From assembly GCF_000373265.1 (NCBI RefSeq), contig NZ_KB890769.1:113302-177301 (forward strand): a stretch of DNA of 64,000 nucleotides. Reading direction: 5' to 3'. Made by a program: the position numbers and the translations under genes. The stretch comes from Pontibacter roseus DSM 17521 (GTDB taxonomy: Bacteria > Bacteroidota > Bacteroidia > Cytophagales > Hymenobacteraceae). Positions within the stretch are counted from its first letter, which is position 1, and each line of letters begins with the position of its first letter. This document shows positions 27,270 through 37,908 of the stretch, piece by piece. A model generated the notes under the pieces. That model was not told where the DNA came from. It did no database searches and saw only the letters and a list, made by a program, of their open reading frames with translations.

Positions 27270-27486
27270 GCTAGTCGGTTAAGGTATAGCCGGCATTGCG
27301 CAGCCGACTATCAGTTAACAAAAACAGTACCCTTTCTGATACAATTCTCCTGCCAAAAGGTTAATGCCTGCCATTTCGGCGGAGCTTACACAAAGATACG
27401 AATTATGGAACCGACCTGGAAACCCCTTGCTATACCTGCCAGTGTTCTACGCTACAGTGTCTATACCTTCTGAGAAGTAATGCAAA

Positions 27487-27512
27487 AACTCCCCCTTCGA
27501 AGGGGGCAAGGG
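27487..27512 (-). repeat. CCCCTTCGAAGGGG palindrome repeat, copy 2
   Basis: AACTCCCCCTTCGAAGGGGG followed by CAAGGG, the reverse complement of 21892-21918 apart from the ends. Confidence 0.6.
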
Positions 27513-27544
27513 TGTGTCTATCGTGCACCGGTATACCTGCATCG

Positions 27545-27604
27545 CCGGCCACTGTGCCGGGTCCAACCACCCCTGCCCCTCCTTATCTAAGGAGGGGAGC
27601 CTTG
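27545..27604 (-). repeat. GC-rich hairpin repeat, copy 2
   Basis: GGGTCCAACCACCCCTGCCC followed by a CTCCTTATCTAAGGAG hairpin; this is the reverse complement of 21763-21816 with a changed loop. Confidence 0.65.
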
Positions 27605-27648
27605 GGAATTGACTGTGTGCTGGTGTATGCTTCATAGCCCTCGCACAT

Positions 27649-27695
27649 TGGCAGGTATAGCGGACATACTTGCAACCGCGGCCACGGAGCGACGC
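27649..27695 (+). repeat. dispersed intergenic repeat, partial copy 3
   Basis: GGCAGGTATAGCGGACATAC then TTGCAACC-CGGCCACGGAGCGAC matches the first 45 bases of the copies at 21962 and 16103. The rest of the repeat is missing. Confidence 0.6.
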
Positions 27696-27775
27696 AGCGA
27701 ACAAATAGCAAGGCCGCCGCTACAACGCTTAAAATTATTCTCACAAACTTGTGCTGACTACTCCTCCCTAAAACA

Positions 27776-27812
27776 CAAGAGGCCTCTCCCATGACAGAAG
27801 AGGCCTTTTGGT
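27776..27812 (-). terminator. carB terminator
   Basis: AGGCCTCT (27780-27787) pairs with AGAGGCCT (27799-27806). On the minus strand it is followed by TGTGTTTTAG. It lies 15-20 bases after the carB stop. Confidence 0.65.
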
Positions 27813-27826
27813 TTATCAGCGGCTCA

Positions 27827-30640
<2,814 letters not shown>

Positions 30641-30664
30641 GTGCTTGGGTAGGTATAAATTGCC

Positions 30665-30696
30665 CAAAGTTAGCGCAAAATGTTCGGGCAGGCAAA
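30665..30696 (-). promoter_or_regulatory. carB promoter
   Basis: On the minus strand TTTG (30693-30696), a 20-base gap and TAACTTTG (30665-30672) match the Bacteroidota housekeeping consensus. Transcription would begin near 30658, 18 bases before the ATG. Confidence 0.65.
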
Positions 30697-30819
30697 AGAA
30701 AACTGAGCCCAGCCGAAAATTCACAGACCGGCGCCTCCGCACGCGAGGTATAACATAGCCTGTACCCAAACCTTCGGGGCGGAAGCCGTACACAAGGTAT
30801 AACCTAAACCTAAAACGCC

Positions 30820-31041
30820 ATGCAAACACCACGCGAAGACGATTACATCACCAACTCAGAGGAAAGCGAGCGCCTGCCAGACGAGAGCCCAGAGCCACTT
30901 GAAGGTATCAAAAAAGAAGACCGTGACATATTGGACCCGGAGCCGGAGGGCAAGGAAGAAGGGGGCAACGTGGCCGCCAAAGAAGAGAAAGACACACGGG
31001 AACTGGACGGCAGCAATGCCAACAACTTGCGCACAAAGTAA
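30820..31041 (+). CDS. small acidic protein, unknown function
   Basis: 73 residues, very rich in Glu, Asp, Pro and Lys (for example EPLEGIKKEDRDILDPEPEG), with no signal peptide, membrane segment or known domain. Likely disordered. Supported by a good ATG, codon use like its neighbours and a strong terminator 18 bases after the stop. Divergent from carB. Confidence 0.6.
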   Translation: MQTPREDDYITNSEESERLPDESPEPLEGIKKEDRDILDPEPEGKEEGGNVAAKEEKDTRELDGSNANNLRTK

Positions 31042-31058
31042 AATCACTGCACATTCCT

Positions 31059-31110
31059 AAGCCGCAACAAGAGCAAAAAATTTGCTTCTTGTTGCGGCTT
31101 ATTTTTTAAG
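31059..31110 (+). terminator. terminator after the small acidic gene
   Basis: AAGCCGCAACAAGAGCAAA (31059-31077) pairs with TTTGCTTCTTGTTGCGGCTT (31081-31100) with one bulge, followed by ATTTTTTAAG. Confidence 0.88.
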
Positions 31111-31304
31111 TTAACTGCCTAATCCCGAAGCATATCGTGTTTTCTTTCCCCACTTTTGCAGCTTTTAGCCTCACAAACTCATATAGCTGCAGATATATAT
31201 AAATTTTACAATATTAATAGTGGTTTAAATTGTTAAGAACATTTGGCACATTCATGATTTTTATTTATCATTAGCCTGTATTTCACCAGTTTAACTCAGG
31301 AACT

Positions 31305-31700
31305 ATGGTGTACTTCCAGACCGACTACCTTCTTGTAGAGTACCATGCCGCCAATAACGTATTGCTGAGTCAGTGGTATGGCAAGTGCAGCAGCCTGCAG
31401 TACCGGCAGGCGCTCATCCAGGTTATCCGTCTGGCCAAGCAACTAGCCCCCTCCTACGCCATCACCGACAGCCGGCTGCTTTCACCGCTCCAGCCCGATG
31501 ATTTGGCTTGGACAAAGGACGTATACGCACAGGCTTTCCGTAAACTGCCGCTCAAACGCTCCGCCTCCCTGTGCCCCTTCGACCCGACGGCTGACCAGCA
31601 GGTGCACCAGATTTTCAGCACCAAAAAGCGACTTCCCTTTGAAATGAAGGAATTCGAGGACCTGACCTCTGCCTACGACTGGCTTGTGTCAAAAGAGTAA
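31305..31700 (+). CDS. hypothetical cytoplasmic protein
   Basis: 131 residues, no signal peptide or membrane helix. Alternating strands and helices (LLVEYHAANNVLLSQWYGKCSSLQYRQALIQVIRLA, then SYAITDSRLL...) suggest a compact SpoIIAA/STAS-like alpha-beta fold, but no family can be named with confidence. It is preceded by an AT-rich spacer (31111-31304) that should hold its promoter, and it converges on the potassium-channel gene. Confidence 0.72.
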   Translation: MVYFQTDYLLVEYHAANNVLLSQWYGKCSSLQYRQALIQVIRLAKQLAPSYAITDSRLLSPLQPDDLAWTKDVYAQAFRKLPLKRSASLCPFDPTADQQVHQIFSTKKRLPFEMKEFEDLTSAYDWLVSKE

Positions 31701-31721
31701 AAAGCACCTTAGCCACGACGC

Positions 31722-32774
31722 TCACAACTCCAGCTCAGCGTGAGCGGGCATACCTGCTTTGTAGATATCTTCTAGCTTGCGGCCTTCGTTTCGTAGAATC
31801 AGTTTCATGTAAGACTTCCTTTTAAGAAGCTTCCGCTGCTGCTGCTTTACCTCTTCCCCAATTTCCAACAAAGGTATACCTTGGGCCTCGAGCTCCTGCA
31901 GGTCTGGCATCTGTATTTCATTCAGCTCCTCCTCTTGCATGTTCAGGAAATAATTTTTTTGGGTGACCAGGTAATGGGTAATCGCTCTCCTGAGCGTGAT
32001 GATGGCGCGCCCCTTCGGCCTGTGCGCTTCAGGTATGTGTACCAGCAGAATGGTCAGGGCCTCATCCAGCTTGCCAATGCTAACTGCGACGGACTTCTCT
32101 AGGTCGGAGTTGTGAAAGCTGTACAAAACGGGGTAAGCCAGCAGTTGTTGGCTGTGCATGATGAGGTGGTCGGCCAGTTGGAGCGCATGGCTCTCCAACC
32201 CCTTGAATTCACCGTTTTGCCAGTGGTTGATTAGAATCTCCTGTGGGCTGCTGCCCATCGAGTTGACAAAGGTGCTGATTCGTTTTTTCTCCACATCCGC
32301 AGAAAGCACAGGGAGCATGTACGTGATGGCGGTTGTAATCAACATGAAGCCGGTGAGTGATAGCACCACCGTAAAAATCCGCCAGCCATCGCCATTGGCT
32401 ACGTAATCGCCCACCCCAAGCGTGCTCAGCGTGAAACCACTGTAGTAGAACTTCTCTGCGGCAGTAGTGAGCCGCCCTGTCTGACCATACACAACCGATG
32501 ATTCGGAGAAGCAGAAAATAAGCGCGCTACCCAACCAAATGGAGAGAAACCAGAAAGCAATTACGCAGCCGATGGTGACAATACCTGCCTTCTCCAGAAA
32601 CTTCTTAGACCCATCATTCCCGGCCATACCCAACCCTACTCGCCAGATGGTATTCGTAATCAGGTTCGTGAAGTAACCCGCCCCGCTGGAGGACAAGGTG
32701 GTAAAGGCGAGGTCTGCCACCGTCACCAAAATGATAAGTAAGCCTGCAAGTAGCCAGAGGTGTTCCATGGGCAA
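31722..32774 (-). CDS. two-helix potassium channel protein
   Basis: 350-residue inner-membrane ion channel of the Ion_trans_2 type. The pore helix and selectivity filter read YYSGFTLSTLGVGDYVANGDG (near residues 110-130), with TLGVGD in place of the more common TVGYGD. The following membrane helix is IFTVVLSLTGFMLITTAITYMLPVL. The C-terminal 180 residues are a soluble helical domain without a recognisable TrkA-N (RCK) fold, so gating is unknown. Three or four membrane segments in total. Stands alone. Confidence 0.88.
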   Translation of the reverse strand: MPMEHLWLLAGLLIILVTVADLAFTTLSSSGAGYFTNLITNTIWRVGLGMAGNDGSKKFLEKAGIVTIGCVIAFWFLSIWLGSALIFCFSESSVVYGQTGRLTTAAEKFYYSGFTLSTLGVGDYVANGDGWRIFTVVLSLTGFMLITTAITYMLPVLSADVEKKRISTFVNSMGSSPQEILINHWQNGEFKGLESHALQLADHLIMHSQQLLAYPVLYSFHNSDLEKSVAVSIGKLDEALTILLVHIPEAHRPKGRAIITLRRAITHYLVTQKNYFLNMQEEELNEIQMPDLQELEAQGIPLLEIGEEVKQQQRKLLKRKSYMKLILRNEGRKLEDIYKAGMPAHAELEL

Positions 32775-32916
32775 AGAGTCTGCTGATGCTCAGGAATAGG
32801 GTTCTGCCCTAACTACGCGTGTCGCTGTTTTGGGTATACCTGTAGCGTGAAAATCACAGCCGCCATGCCCTCGCCTCATCTTATGTAAAGCCAAAGCAAA
32901 ATCCCTATATTGGCAC

Positions 32917-34266
32917 ATGCTGTACGCAATACTGAAACTGATTTACAGAATCGGCCTCTGGGTTTTCTTCAGGAGGTTTGAAGTGCGCAACCGGCACCTG
33001 TTGCCAGAGCAGGGTCCGCTGCTGATTGTAGCCAACCACCCCAACACATTCATGGACCCTATCGCCATCGCCTCGCTGCTGCGGCAGCAGGTATACTTCA
33101 TCGCGAAAAGCACGGTCTTCAACTCTCTTTTCAAGAAGTGGCTGCTGCAACGCATGAACCTCATCCCCATCCACCGCCGCGAGGATGCACCGGACCAACC
33201 CATCAACAACGAGGAAACGTTTCGGGCGAGCAACCAGGCTTTGGCCACAGGCAAAACGCTGCTCATCTTCCCGGAGGGGAACAGCTTCAACGAAAGACGC
33301 CTGCGCAAACTCAAGACGGGAGCTGCTCGCATGGCGCTTAGCGCCGCAGACGCAGGACTGGCAGCCAACCTAAAGCTTCTCCCCGTCGGACTGAACTACT
33401 CGGCCCCCACGCGCTTTCGCAGCGATGTGTTTGTGAACGTTGGCCAACCCATAGAAGTGGCTGGTTTCCTGGAGAGGTATAGGCAGGATGGCGTACGGAC
33501 CGTTACAGAATTGACAGAGCAGATGCGGGCGCAGCTGGAAGATTTGATTGTTGTGACACCCACAGATGAGGAGGACGAATTAGTACGCCAGATTGAGTCA
33601 GTGTACAAAGACAGACTAGCGGCGCATACGCCCGTGACACCATCAAGCCAGGGGCAGGATTTCCTGCTCACAAAAGCCATCGCGAAAAGCCTGGCGCACT
33701 TTATTAGCACGCAGCCACACCGGGTGACCAGGCTGCAGGAAAAGCTCCGCTCCTACGACAGGCTGCTACAAGACCTGGGGCTATCGCATGTGACGGCGGA
33801 GCAGAAGAGCAACTCCCTGTCCTGGTGGGGCGTCAGAACTACCTTGTTCTTGGTGGCAGGCTTCCCTGTATACCTGTACGGGCTGCTGAACAACTACCTC
33901 CCTTACGTCCTGCCTGCCAGGGTGGCAAATGCACTCACCGAGGAAGAGGAGTTCCTGGCTCCCATCATGCTATCGGTGGGCATCTTCAGCTTTCCGTTGT
34001 GCTATACCTTGCAGGCGGTGCTTTTCTGGCAGCTGCTCCCTGAACCTGCCTCCCTGCTGCTTTACTTGCTCAGCCTGCCGCCAGCCGGCTTTTTCACACT
34101 ACAGTACTGGAACATGCTGCTCCATGCCCGTGGGCGGTGGCGCTTACTGCGGCTCTCGCTGAGCAAGGACTCCATGGCAAACCAGCTCAGGCTGCAGCGG
34201 CAGGAGATTCTGGATGAACTGGACCAGGCCCGGCTGGATTACCTGCAGCAGCAGGCCAATGCCTGA
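32917..34266 (+). CDS. glycerol-phosphate / lysophosphatidate acyltransferase family protein
   Basis: 449 residues with an N-terminal PlsC-like acyltransferase domain. The catalytic motif is NHPNTFMDPIA (His about residue 45), with five rather than four residues between His and Asp, as in a Bacteroidota subgroup. FPEGNSFNERRLRKLKTGAARMAL supplies the FPEG block. The C-terminal third has three or four hydrophobic segments (from TTLFLVAGFPVYLYGLLNN), so it is membrane-bound. It should acylate glycerol-3-phosphate or its derivatives in phospholipid synthesis; the exact acceptor is uncertain. Confidence 0.88.
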   Translation: MLYAILKLIYRIGLWVFFRRFEVRNRHLLPEQGPLLIVANHPNTFMDPIAIASLLRQQVYFIAKSTVFNSLFKKWLLQRMNLIPIHRREDAPDQPINNEETFRASNQALATGKTLLIFPEGNSFNERRLRKLKTGAARMALSAADAGLAANLKLLPVGLNYSAPTRFRSDVFVNVGQPIEVAGFLERYRQDGVRTVTELTEQMRAQLEDLIVVTPTDEEDELVRQIESVYKDRLAAHTPVTPSSQGQDFLLTKAIAKSLAHFISTQPHRVTRLQEKLRSYDRLLQDLGLSHVTAEQKSNSLSWWGVRTTLFLVAGFPVYLYGLLNNYLPYVLPARVANALTEEEEFLAPIMLSVGIFSFPLCYTLQAVLFWQLLPEPASLLLYLLSLPPAGFFTLQYWNMLLHARGRWRLLRLSLSKDSMANQLRLQRQEILDELDQARLDYLQQQANA

Positions 34267-34490
34267 TGGTTTCCAAGGTTGCCAGTATCAACACAATTCT
34301 ACCTGCACTACAACCAGGATTGACTAAACGCAGCTGCACTTTTCCGTACTTCTACCTAGTATTGACGTGGAGAAAACGCTAATTACCCATCTTCCGAAAG
34401 ACTTAAATAGTAAAAAACTTATCCAAATCTTTAAAGAGCCGTAAAAAGGATACTGAAATTTAAACTAACACAGTATAACGAATTAAGACT

Positions 34491-34979
34491 ATGAAAAAAA
34501 CATTCATTAATCTACTCGCATCTTCTTTTGTACTAGCTACGGTTATGTCAGGATGTGCTGACACCACCACAACTGGCACCGAAACAGATGCAACGGAAAC
34601 CGACACTGAATACGGCACGACGACTGGAACCACAACCGGTACCACAACCACTGGCACTACAACGGGTACTACTACCGGTACAACGACAGGTACCACAACT
34701 GGAACCACTACGGGTACGACAACTGGCACTACTACCGGAACCACAACTGGTACTACAACAGGCACTACTACCGGTACAACGACAGGTACCACTACTGGAA
34801 CCACTACAGGTACTACTACCGGAACAACCACAGGTACCACAACCGGTACGACTACAGGTACCACTACTGGAACAACAACTGGTACTACTACCGGCACAAC
34901 GACAGGAACTACCTCTGGTACAACTACAAGTAGTACAACTACTGGCGGTACTACCACAATGGGTACAACTCCACGCTAG
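34491..34979 (+). CDS. lipoprotein with about 25 Gly-Thr-Thr-Thr repeats
   Basis: 162 residues. The signal peptide ends in lipobox VMSGC (Cys22). A short acidic Thr-rich stretch (TTTTGTETDATETDTEYG) leads into about 25 tandem GTTT units, then a short SSTTTGG tail ending GTTPR. Such an extended Thr/Gly chain on a lipid anchor could be a flexible, possibly O-glycosylated surface stalk (inference). The 12-base units differ freely at third positions of Thr and Gly codons while the protein repeat is almost perfect. A terminator follows at 35009. The open antisense frame is a by-product of the repeat. Confidence 0.78.
   Translation: MKKTFINLLASSFVLATVMSGCADTTTTGTETDATETDTEYGTTTGTTTGTTTTGTTTGTTTGTTTGTTTGTTTGTTTGTTTGTTTGTTTGTTTGTTTGTTTGTTTGTTTGTTTGTTTGTTTGTTTGTTTGTTTGTTTGTTSGTTTSSTTTGGTTTMGTTPR
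34614..34917 (+). repeat. 12-bp tandem repeat coding for (GTTT)n
   Basis: About 25 copies of GGN-ACN-ACN-ACN. An extra Thr codon interrupts the series after the third unit. Third-position bases are scrambled between units, so this is not a recent slippage tract. Confidence 0.9.
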
Positions 34980-35008
34980 TAACCGAACACGTACTAGTAT
35001 AGCAGCAG

Positions 35009-35042
35009 AAAGGCAAGCACCTCCGGGTTTTTGCCTTTTTGC
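35009..35042 (+). terminator. terminator after the GTTT lipoprotein
   Basis: AAAGGCAA (35009-35016) pairs with TTGCCTTT (35031-35038), followed by a T run. Confidence 0.7.
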
Positions 35043-35069
35043 TTTATTCAACCCTTAACCTGACATGCC

Positions 35070-36584
35070 ATGAATCAACTGCACCGATACCTGCGAAAGG
35101 TTTTCACAGTTGACCTTCGTGCATTGGCCATCATGCGCATCTGGGTGGCCGGCATCATCCTGACAGACCTGGCCATTCGGGCTACCGACCTGGAGGCGCA
35201 CTACTCTAACATGGGCGTTTTGCCGCTGCATGTGCTGCACCAGTTCGGCTGGAACCCCTACCATTTCTCTTTCCATACCCTGAGCGGGCTGTGGCAGATT
35301 CAGGCTATCCTCTTTCTCATTGCGGCTGCATTTGCCGTGTGCCTGCTGCTAGGCTACAAGACCCGCACTGCCACCATCGTCAGTTGGGTGCTGCTGGTGT
35401 CGTTGCAGAACCGGAACACTTTTATCTCGCAGGGCGGCGATGACCTGCTGCGCATGCTGCTCTTCTGGGGCATGTTCCTGCCTTGGGGAAAATTCTACAG
35501 CTACGATGCCGCCAAGTCCAGGGAGCCTGGACTGCAGCAGACAACGTATTTCAGTGCTGCCACGGCAGCCTATATCTTACAGATTTTCCTGGTATACTTC
35601 TGCACCGCTCTCCTCAAGAACTCGCCCGAGTGGCATACCGAAGGCACCGCCCTCTACTACGCCCTCAGCCTCGACCAGATTCTGATGCCGGTGGGCCGCC
35701 TGATATACCCTTACCCAGAGTTGCTGGAGTTCCTGACGCTTACTACCTGGTATGTCGAATTGCTCCTGCCCTTTCTGCTGCTCATTCCCTTTTACAATAG
35801 CTTCTTCCGCCTGGTGGTGGTCGGTGTGCTGTTCGGGTTCCACATCGGCATTAGCCTGACACTGTTTGTGGGCTTGTTCTACCTCATCAACATTGCCTCC
35901 ATTGCCGGCATGCTTCCTCCCAAAGCCATGGATTGGGTGGAGAAGCATTTGCTTTCCTCGTTCAGGCGTCCGCTCACGGGGCAGTTCCAGCGCATCTTCA
36001 GGGGCCTCAAAAGCCCGGCTACCCTTCAAGTACGGCTTAGTTTGGATAAGCCACTCCTGTCCCAGGCACAACTGCGCTACCTACGCGAAGGCTTTGTGAG
36101 CTTCATCCTCTTCTACTGCATCTGGTGGAACCTATCGGGAGCTGATGCACGTGTGCCTGCCATGACGGGGCATACCACTTGGCTGGGCAATCTCCTGCGG
36201 GTGGACCAGCGCTGGGGTATGTTTGCGCCGGCGGTGTTCAAAGACGATGGCTGGTACGTGCTGGAGGGCCACAACAACAAGGGGCAACTGATTGACCTGA
36301 ACCGGGAAGGAGAGGCCGCTGACTACGCTAAACCATCCTCTGTGGTGTCGCTGTTCAAGAACGACCGATGGCGGAAATATTCTGAGAACTATCTGTTTGT
36401 GAATTATGCCTTCCTGCGCCCGTACTACTGCAACTACCTGGTGCGCCGCTGGAACGAGGCCAACCCACACAACCCGGTGCGCGAGCTGCAGGTGGTGTAC
36501 ATGAAGGAATACACCTTACCCGATTACCAACCGGTGGAGCCGAAAAGAGAAGTCCTCTGCACCTGCGCCAACCTACCGGAGTAA
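35070..36584 (+). CDS. HTTM domain membrane protein
   Basis: 504 residues with about eight to ten membrane segments. It starts with the HTTM pattern FTVDLRALAIMRIWVAGIILTDLAIRA, with later SQGGDDLLRMLLFWGMFLPWGKFYSYD, features of the family related to vitamin K-dependent gamma-carboxylase. Bacterial HTTM proteins are of unknown function. The C-terminal 120 residues form an extracytoplasmic or cytoplasmic soluble domain containing LGNLLRVDQRWGMFAP and an ADYAKPSSVVSLFKNDRWRKYSENYL stretch. No matching peptide substrate is evident nearby. Single-gene unit. Confidence 0.85.
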   Translation: MNQLHRYLRKVFTVDLRALAIMRIWVAGIILTDLAIRATDLEAHYSNMGVLPLHVLHQFGWNPYHFSFHTLSGLWQIQAILFLIAAAFAVCLLLGYKTRTATIVSWVLLVSLQNRNTFISQGGDDLLRMLLFWGMFLPWGKFYSYDAAKSREPGLQQTTYFSAATAAYILQIFLVYFCTALLKNSPEWHTEGTALYYALSLDQILMPVGRLIYPYPELLEFLTLTTWYVELLLPFLLLIPFYNSFFRLVVVGVLFGFHIGISLTLFVGLFYLINIASIAGMLPPKAMDWVEKHLLSSFRRPLTGQFQRIFRGLKSPATLQVRLSLDKPLLSQAQLRYLREGFVSFILFYCIWWNLSGADARVPAMTGHTTWLGNLLRVDQRWGMFAPAVFKDDGWYVLEGHNNKGQLIDLNREGEAADYAKPSSVVSLFKNDRWRKYSENYLFVNYAFLRPYYCNYLVRRWNEANPHNPVRELQVVYMKEYTLPDYQPVEPKREVLCTCANLPE

Positions 36585-36623
36585 GTCAACCTTTCGCACA
36601 GAGGACCTTTAGGTTTTTGTCTG

Positions 36624-37064
36624 TTAATCTTCTTCGGAGGCTATTGCGCTGCCTACAGCGGCGGCCACCAGACCACCCAGCAGGTATAGCCCCACGGTCA
36701 TGGCCTGGGTTTCGGTGGAGCGGTTGCTTGGGTCGGAGCCTAGGCCCATAGGGCCGGGCAACAACAGCGCGCCTGCGCCTGCGCTGGCTCCCAAGAATCC
36801 GCCTCGAAGCCAAGCGCCCTTGCCTGTTCCTGCCAGGCTATAGTAAAGCGAGTTGGAAATCACATCGCCTACCAGCGCCCAGGTATGCAGGTCACCGTCG
36901 GCAGGCGGCTCCTTGCCAACTTTCTTCATCGTCTTGGCTATGGCGCGCATTCCCAGCACATCCATGCGCGGAGCCTGCGGCACGAATCGCCTGAGGGTCT
37001 CGTGGGCGACGGTCAGGACCACGGCTCCTGCCAGCCCTCCCGCCAACGCTTTCATCATGTTCAT
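36624..37064 (-). CDS. small membrane protein, unknown function
   Basis: 146 residues with three or four hydrophobic, glycine/alanine-rich segments (ALAGGLAGAVVLTVAHETL, FLGASAGAGALLLPGPMGLG, YLLGGLVAAAVGSAIA). The conserved-looking segment RRFVPQAPRMDVLGMRAI lies between the first two. No named family recognised. ATG choice is uncertain among three close methionines. It converges on the HTTM gene. Confidence 0.75.
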   Translation of the reverse strand: MNMMKALAGGLAGAVVLTVAHETLRRFVPQAPRMDVLGMRAIAKTMKKVGKEPPADGDLHTWALVGDVISNSLYYSLAGTGKGAWLRGGFLGASAGAGALLLPGPMGLGSDPSNRSTETQAMTVGLYLLGGLVAAAVGSAIASEED

Positions 37065-37176
37065 AGGTATAGTCTTTGTTGGTTCAAATGTGTAGCATTT
37101 GGGTGTATACGCAACCAGCAGTCTACGGATGGGGAAAACACTTCGCCAACCGATGCGGCAGGTATACCCTACGACA

Positions 37177-37210
37177 CAAAAAGCCGGACACTGCTGCCCG
37201 GCTTTTTGTT
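37177..37210 (-). terminator. terminator after the 37230-37664 gene
   Basis: CAAAAAGCCGG (37177-37187) pairs with CCGGCTTTTTG (37198-37208). On the minus strand a T run follows, 22 bases after the stop. Confidence 0.82.
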
Positions 37211-37229
37211 TTTAGCAAGTCTTTTGAGA

Positions 37230-37664
37230 CTACGCGTTTCTGTTGGGGTTCTTTTTGTTTGAGTTTTTCGCTCCTGTCATGTTCGAACCCAGGTTTTTCA
37301 ACTTGTTCTTGTTCTTCGAGTTCATCGCTACCCAGCCTGCTCCCAGGGCTAACAGCGAACCGCCTACCACTTTCTGGGTGGTGCTCAGGTTGTTCACCTT
37401 GTTCAGGGTAGAATTGCCAAACTCCTGCAGCTTGCTGGTGATGTTGTTCAGCCCGCCTTTGCCGGAAGTACCGGATTTGTTCATAGAGCTGCCACTGGAA
37501 CTACCGGATTGGTTGGCAGAGCTACCAGATGAAAACTGGTTAGCGGAAGACTGGCTAGCTGAGCCTGTTGCTGTATTAGACTGCGCGCTGGTGCCAGACT
37601 GCTGGTTGCTCTGCGCGTTGGGATTCATGTTGGACTGCGGGTTTTTATTTCCTTTGTTTTCCAT
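37230..37664 (-). CDS. low-complexity Ser/Asn/Gln-rich protein
   Basis: 144 residues. The first 75 are almost only Ser, Asn, Gln, Gly, Ala and Thr, prion-like in composition. Then comes an amphipathic segment (LNNITSKLQEFGNSTLNKVNNL), a hydrophobic helix (KVVGGSLLALGAGWVAMN) and a basic Lys/Asn tail. No signal peptide. No family recognised. A real gene by its terminator and ATG. The frame read on the opposite strand (37243-37674) is rejected. Confidence 0.68.
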   Translation of the reverse strand: MENKGNKNPQSNMNPNAQSNQQSGTSAQSNTATGSASQSSANQFSSGSSANQSGSSSGSSMNKSGTSGKGGLNNITSKLQEFGNSTLNKVNNLSTTQKVVGGSLLALGAGWVAMNSKNKNKLKNLGSNMTGAKNSNKKNPNRNA

Positions 37665-37908
37665 AGTTGTATGAAGTTTATATGAACTTAATGTAGCTGC
37701 TCTGGCTTCTTAGTGCCCACTTACTGTAGGCTTTGAGCCAGAACATCAGACTTATATGTATCGGTTTTGGGCGCAGATGGTTGCACTTTTCTGACTGTTC
37801 CATCTTCTGCACAACAATGCCCTCTTATAGTCATATCCTGAGTCAACGGCCTCTGTGCGCTCCCATGGCGTGCATGCTGCCTTCAGCAAGCACAGTGCAT
37901 AAATAGCA

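Larger units (their letters stand above)
27270..27826. other. 557-bp spacer with repeats and carB terminator
   Basis: Contains a possible -7 box for the DUF4834 gene (TATCTTTG, minus strand, 27391-27398), inverted copies of two repeats seen at 21.7-21.9 kb, a partial third copy of the 0.2-kb repeat (27649-27695), and the carB terminator. No gene was found. Confidence 0.7.

Noticed and set aside
30641..30832. N-terminal extension of CarB
   Set aside because: Arg-rich sequence unlike any CarB, and it would run across the promoter.
34614..34917. Possible CRISPR array
   Set aside because: The units are contiguous 12-bp codon repeats with no spacers, and there are no cas genes.
34460..34957. 165-residue antisense ORF made of Val-Pro-Val-Val repeats
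   Set aside because: It is the reverse strand of the GTTT repeat; any ACN-rich repeat leaves the opposite frame open. There is no start context or signal peptide.
37243..37674. 143-residue ORF opposite the Ser/Asn-rich gene
   Set aside because: It mirrors a low-complexity gene; the minus-strand frame has the better start, the membrane helix and the terminator.
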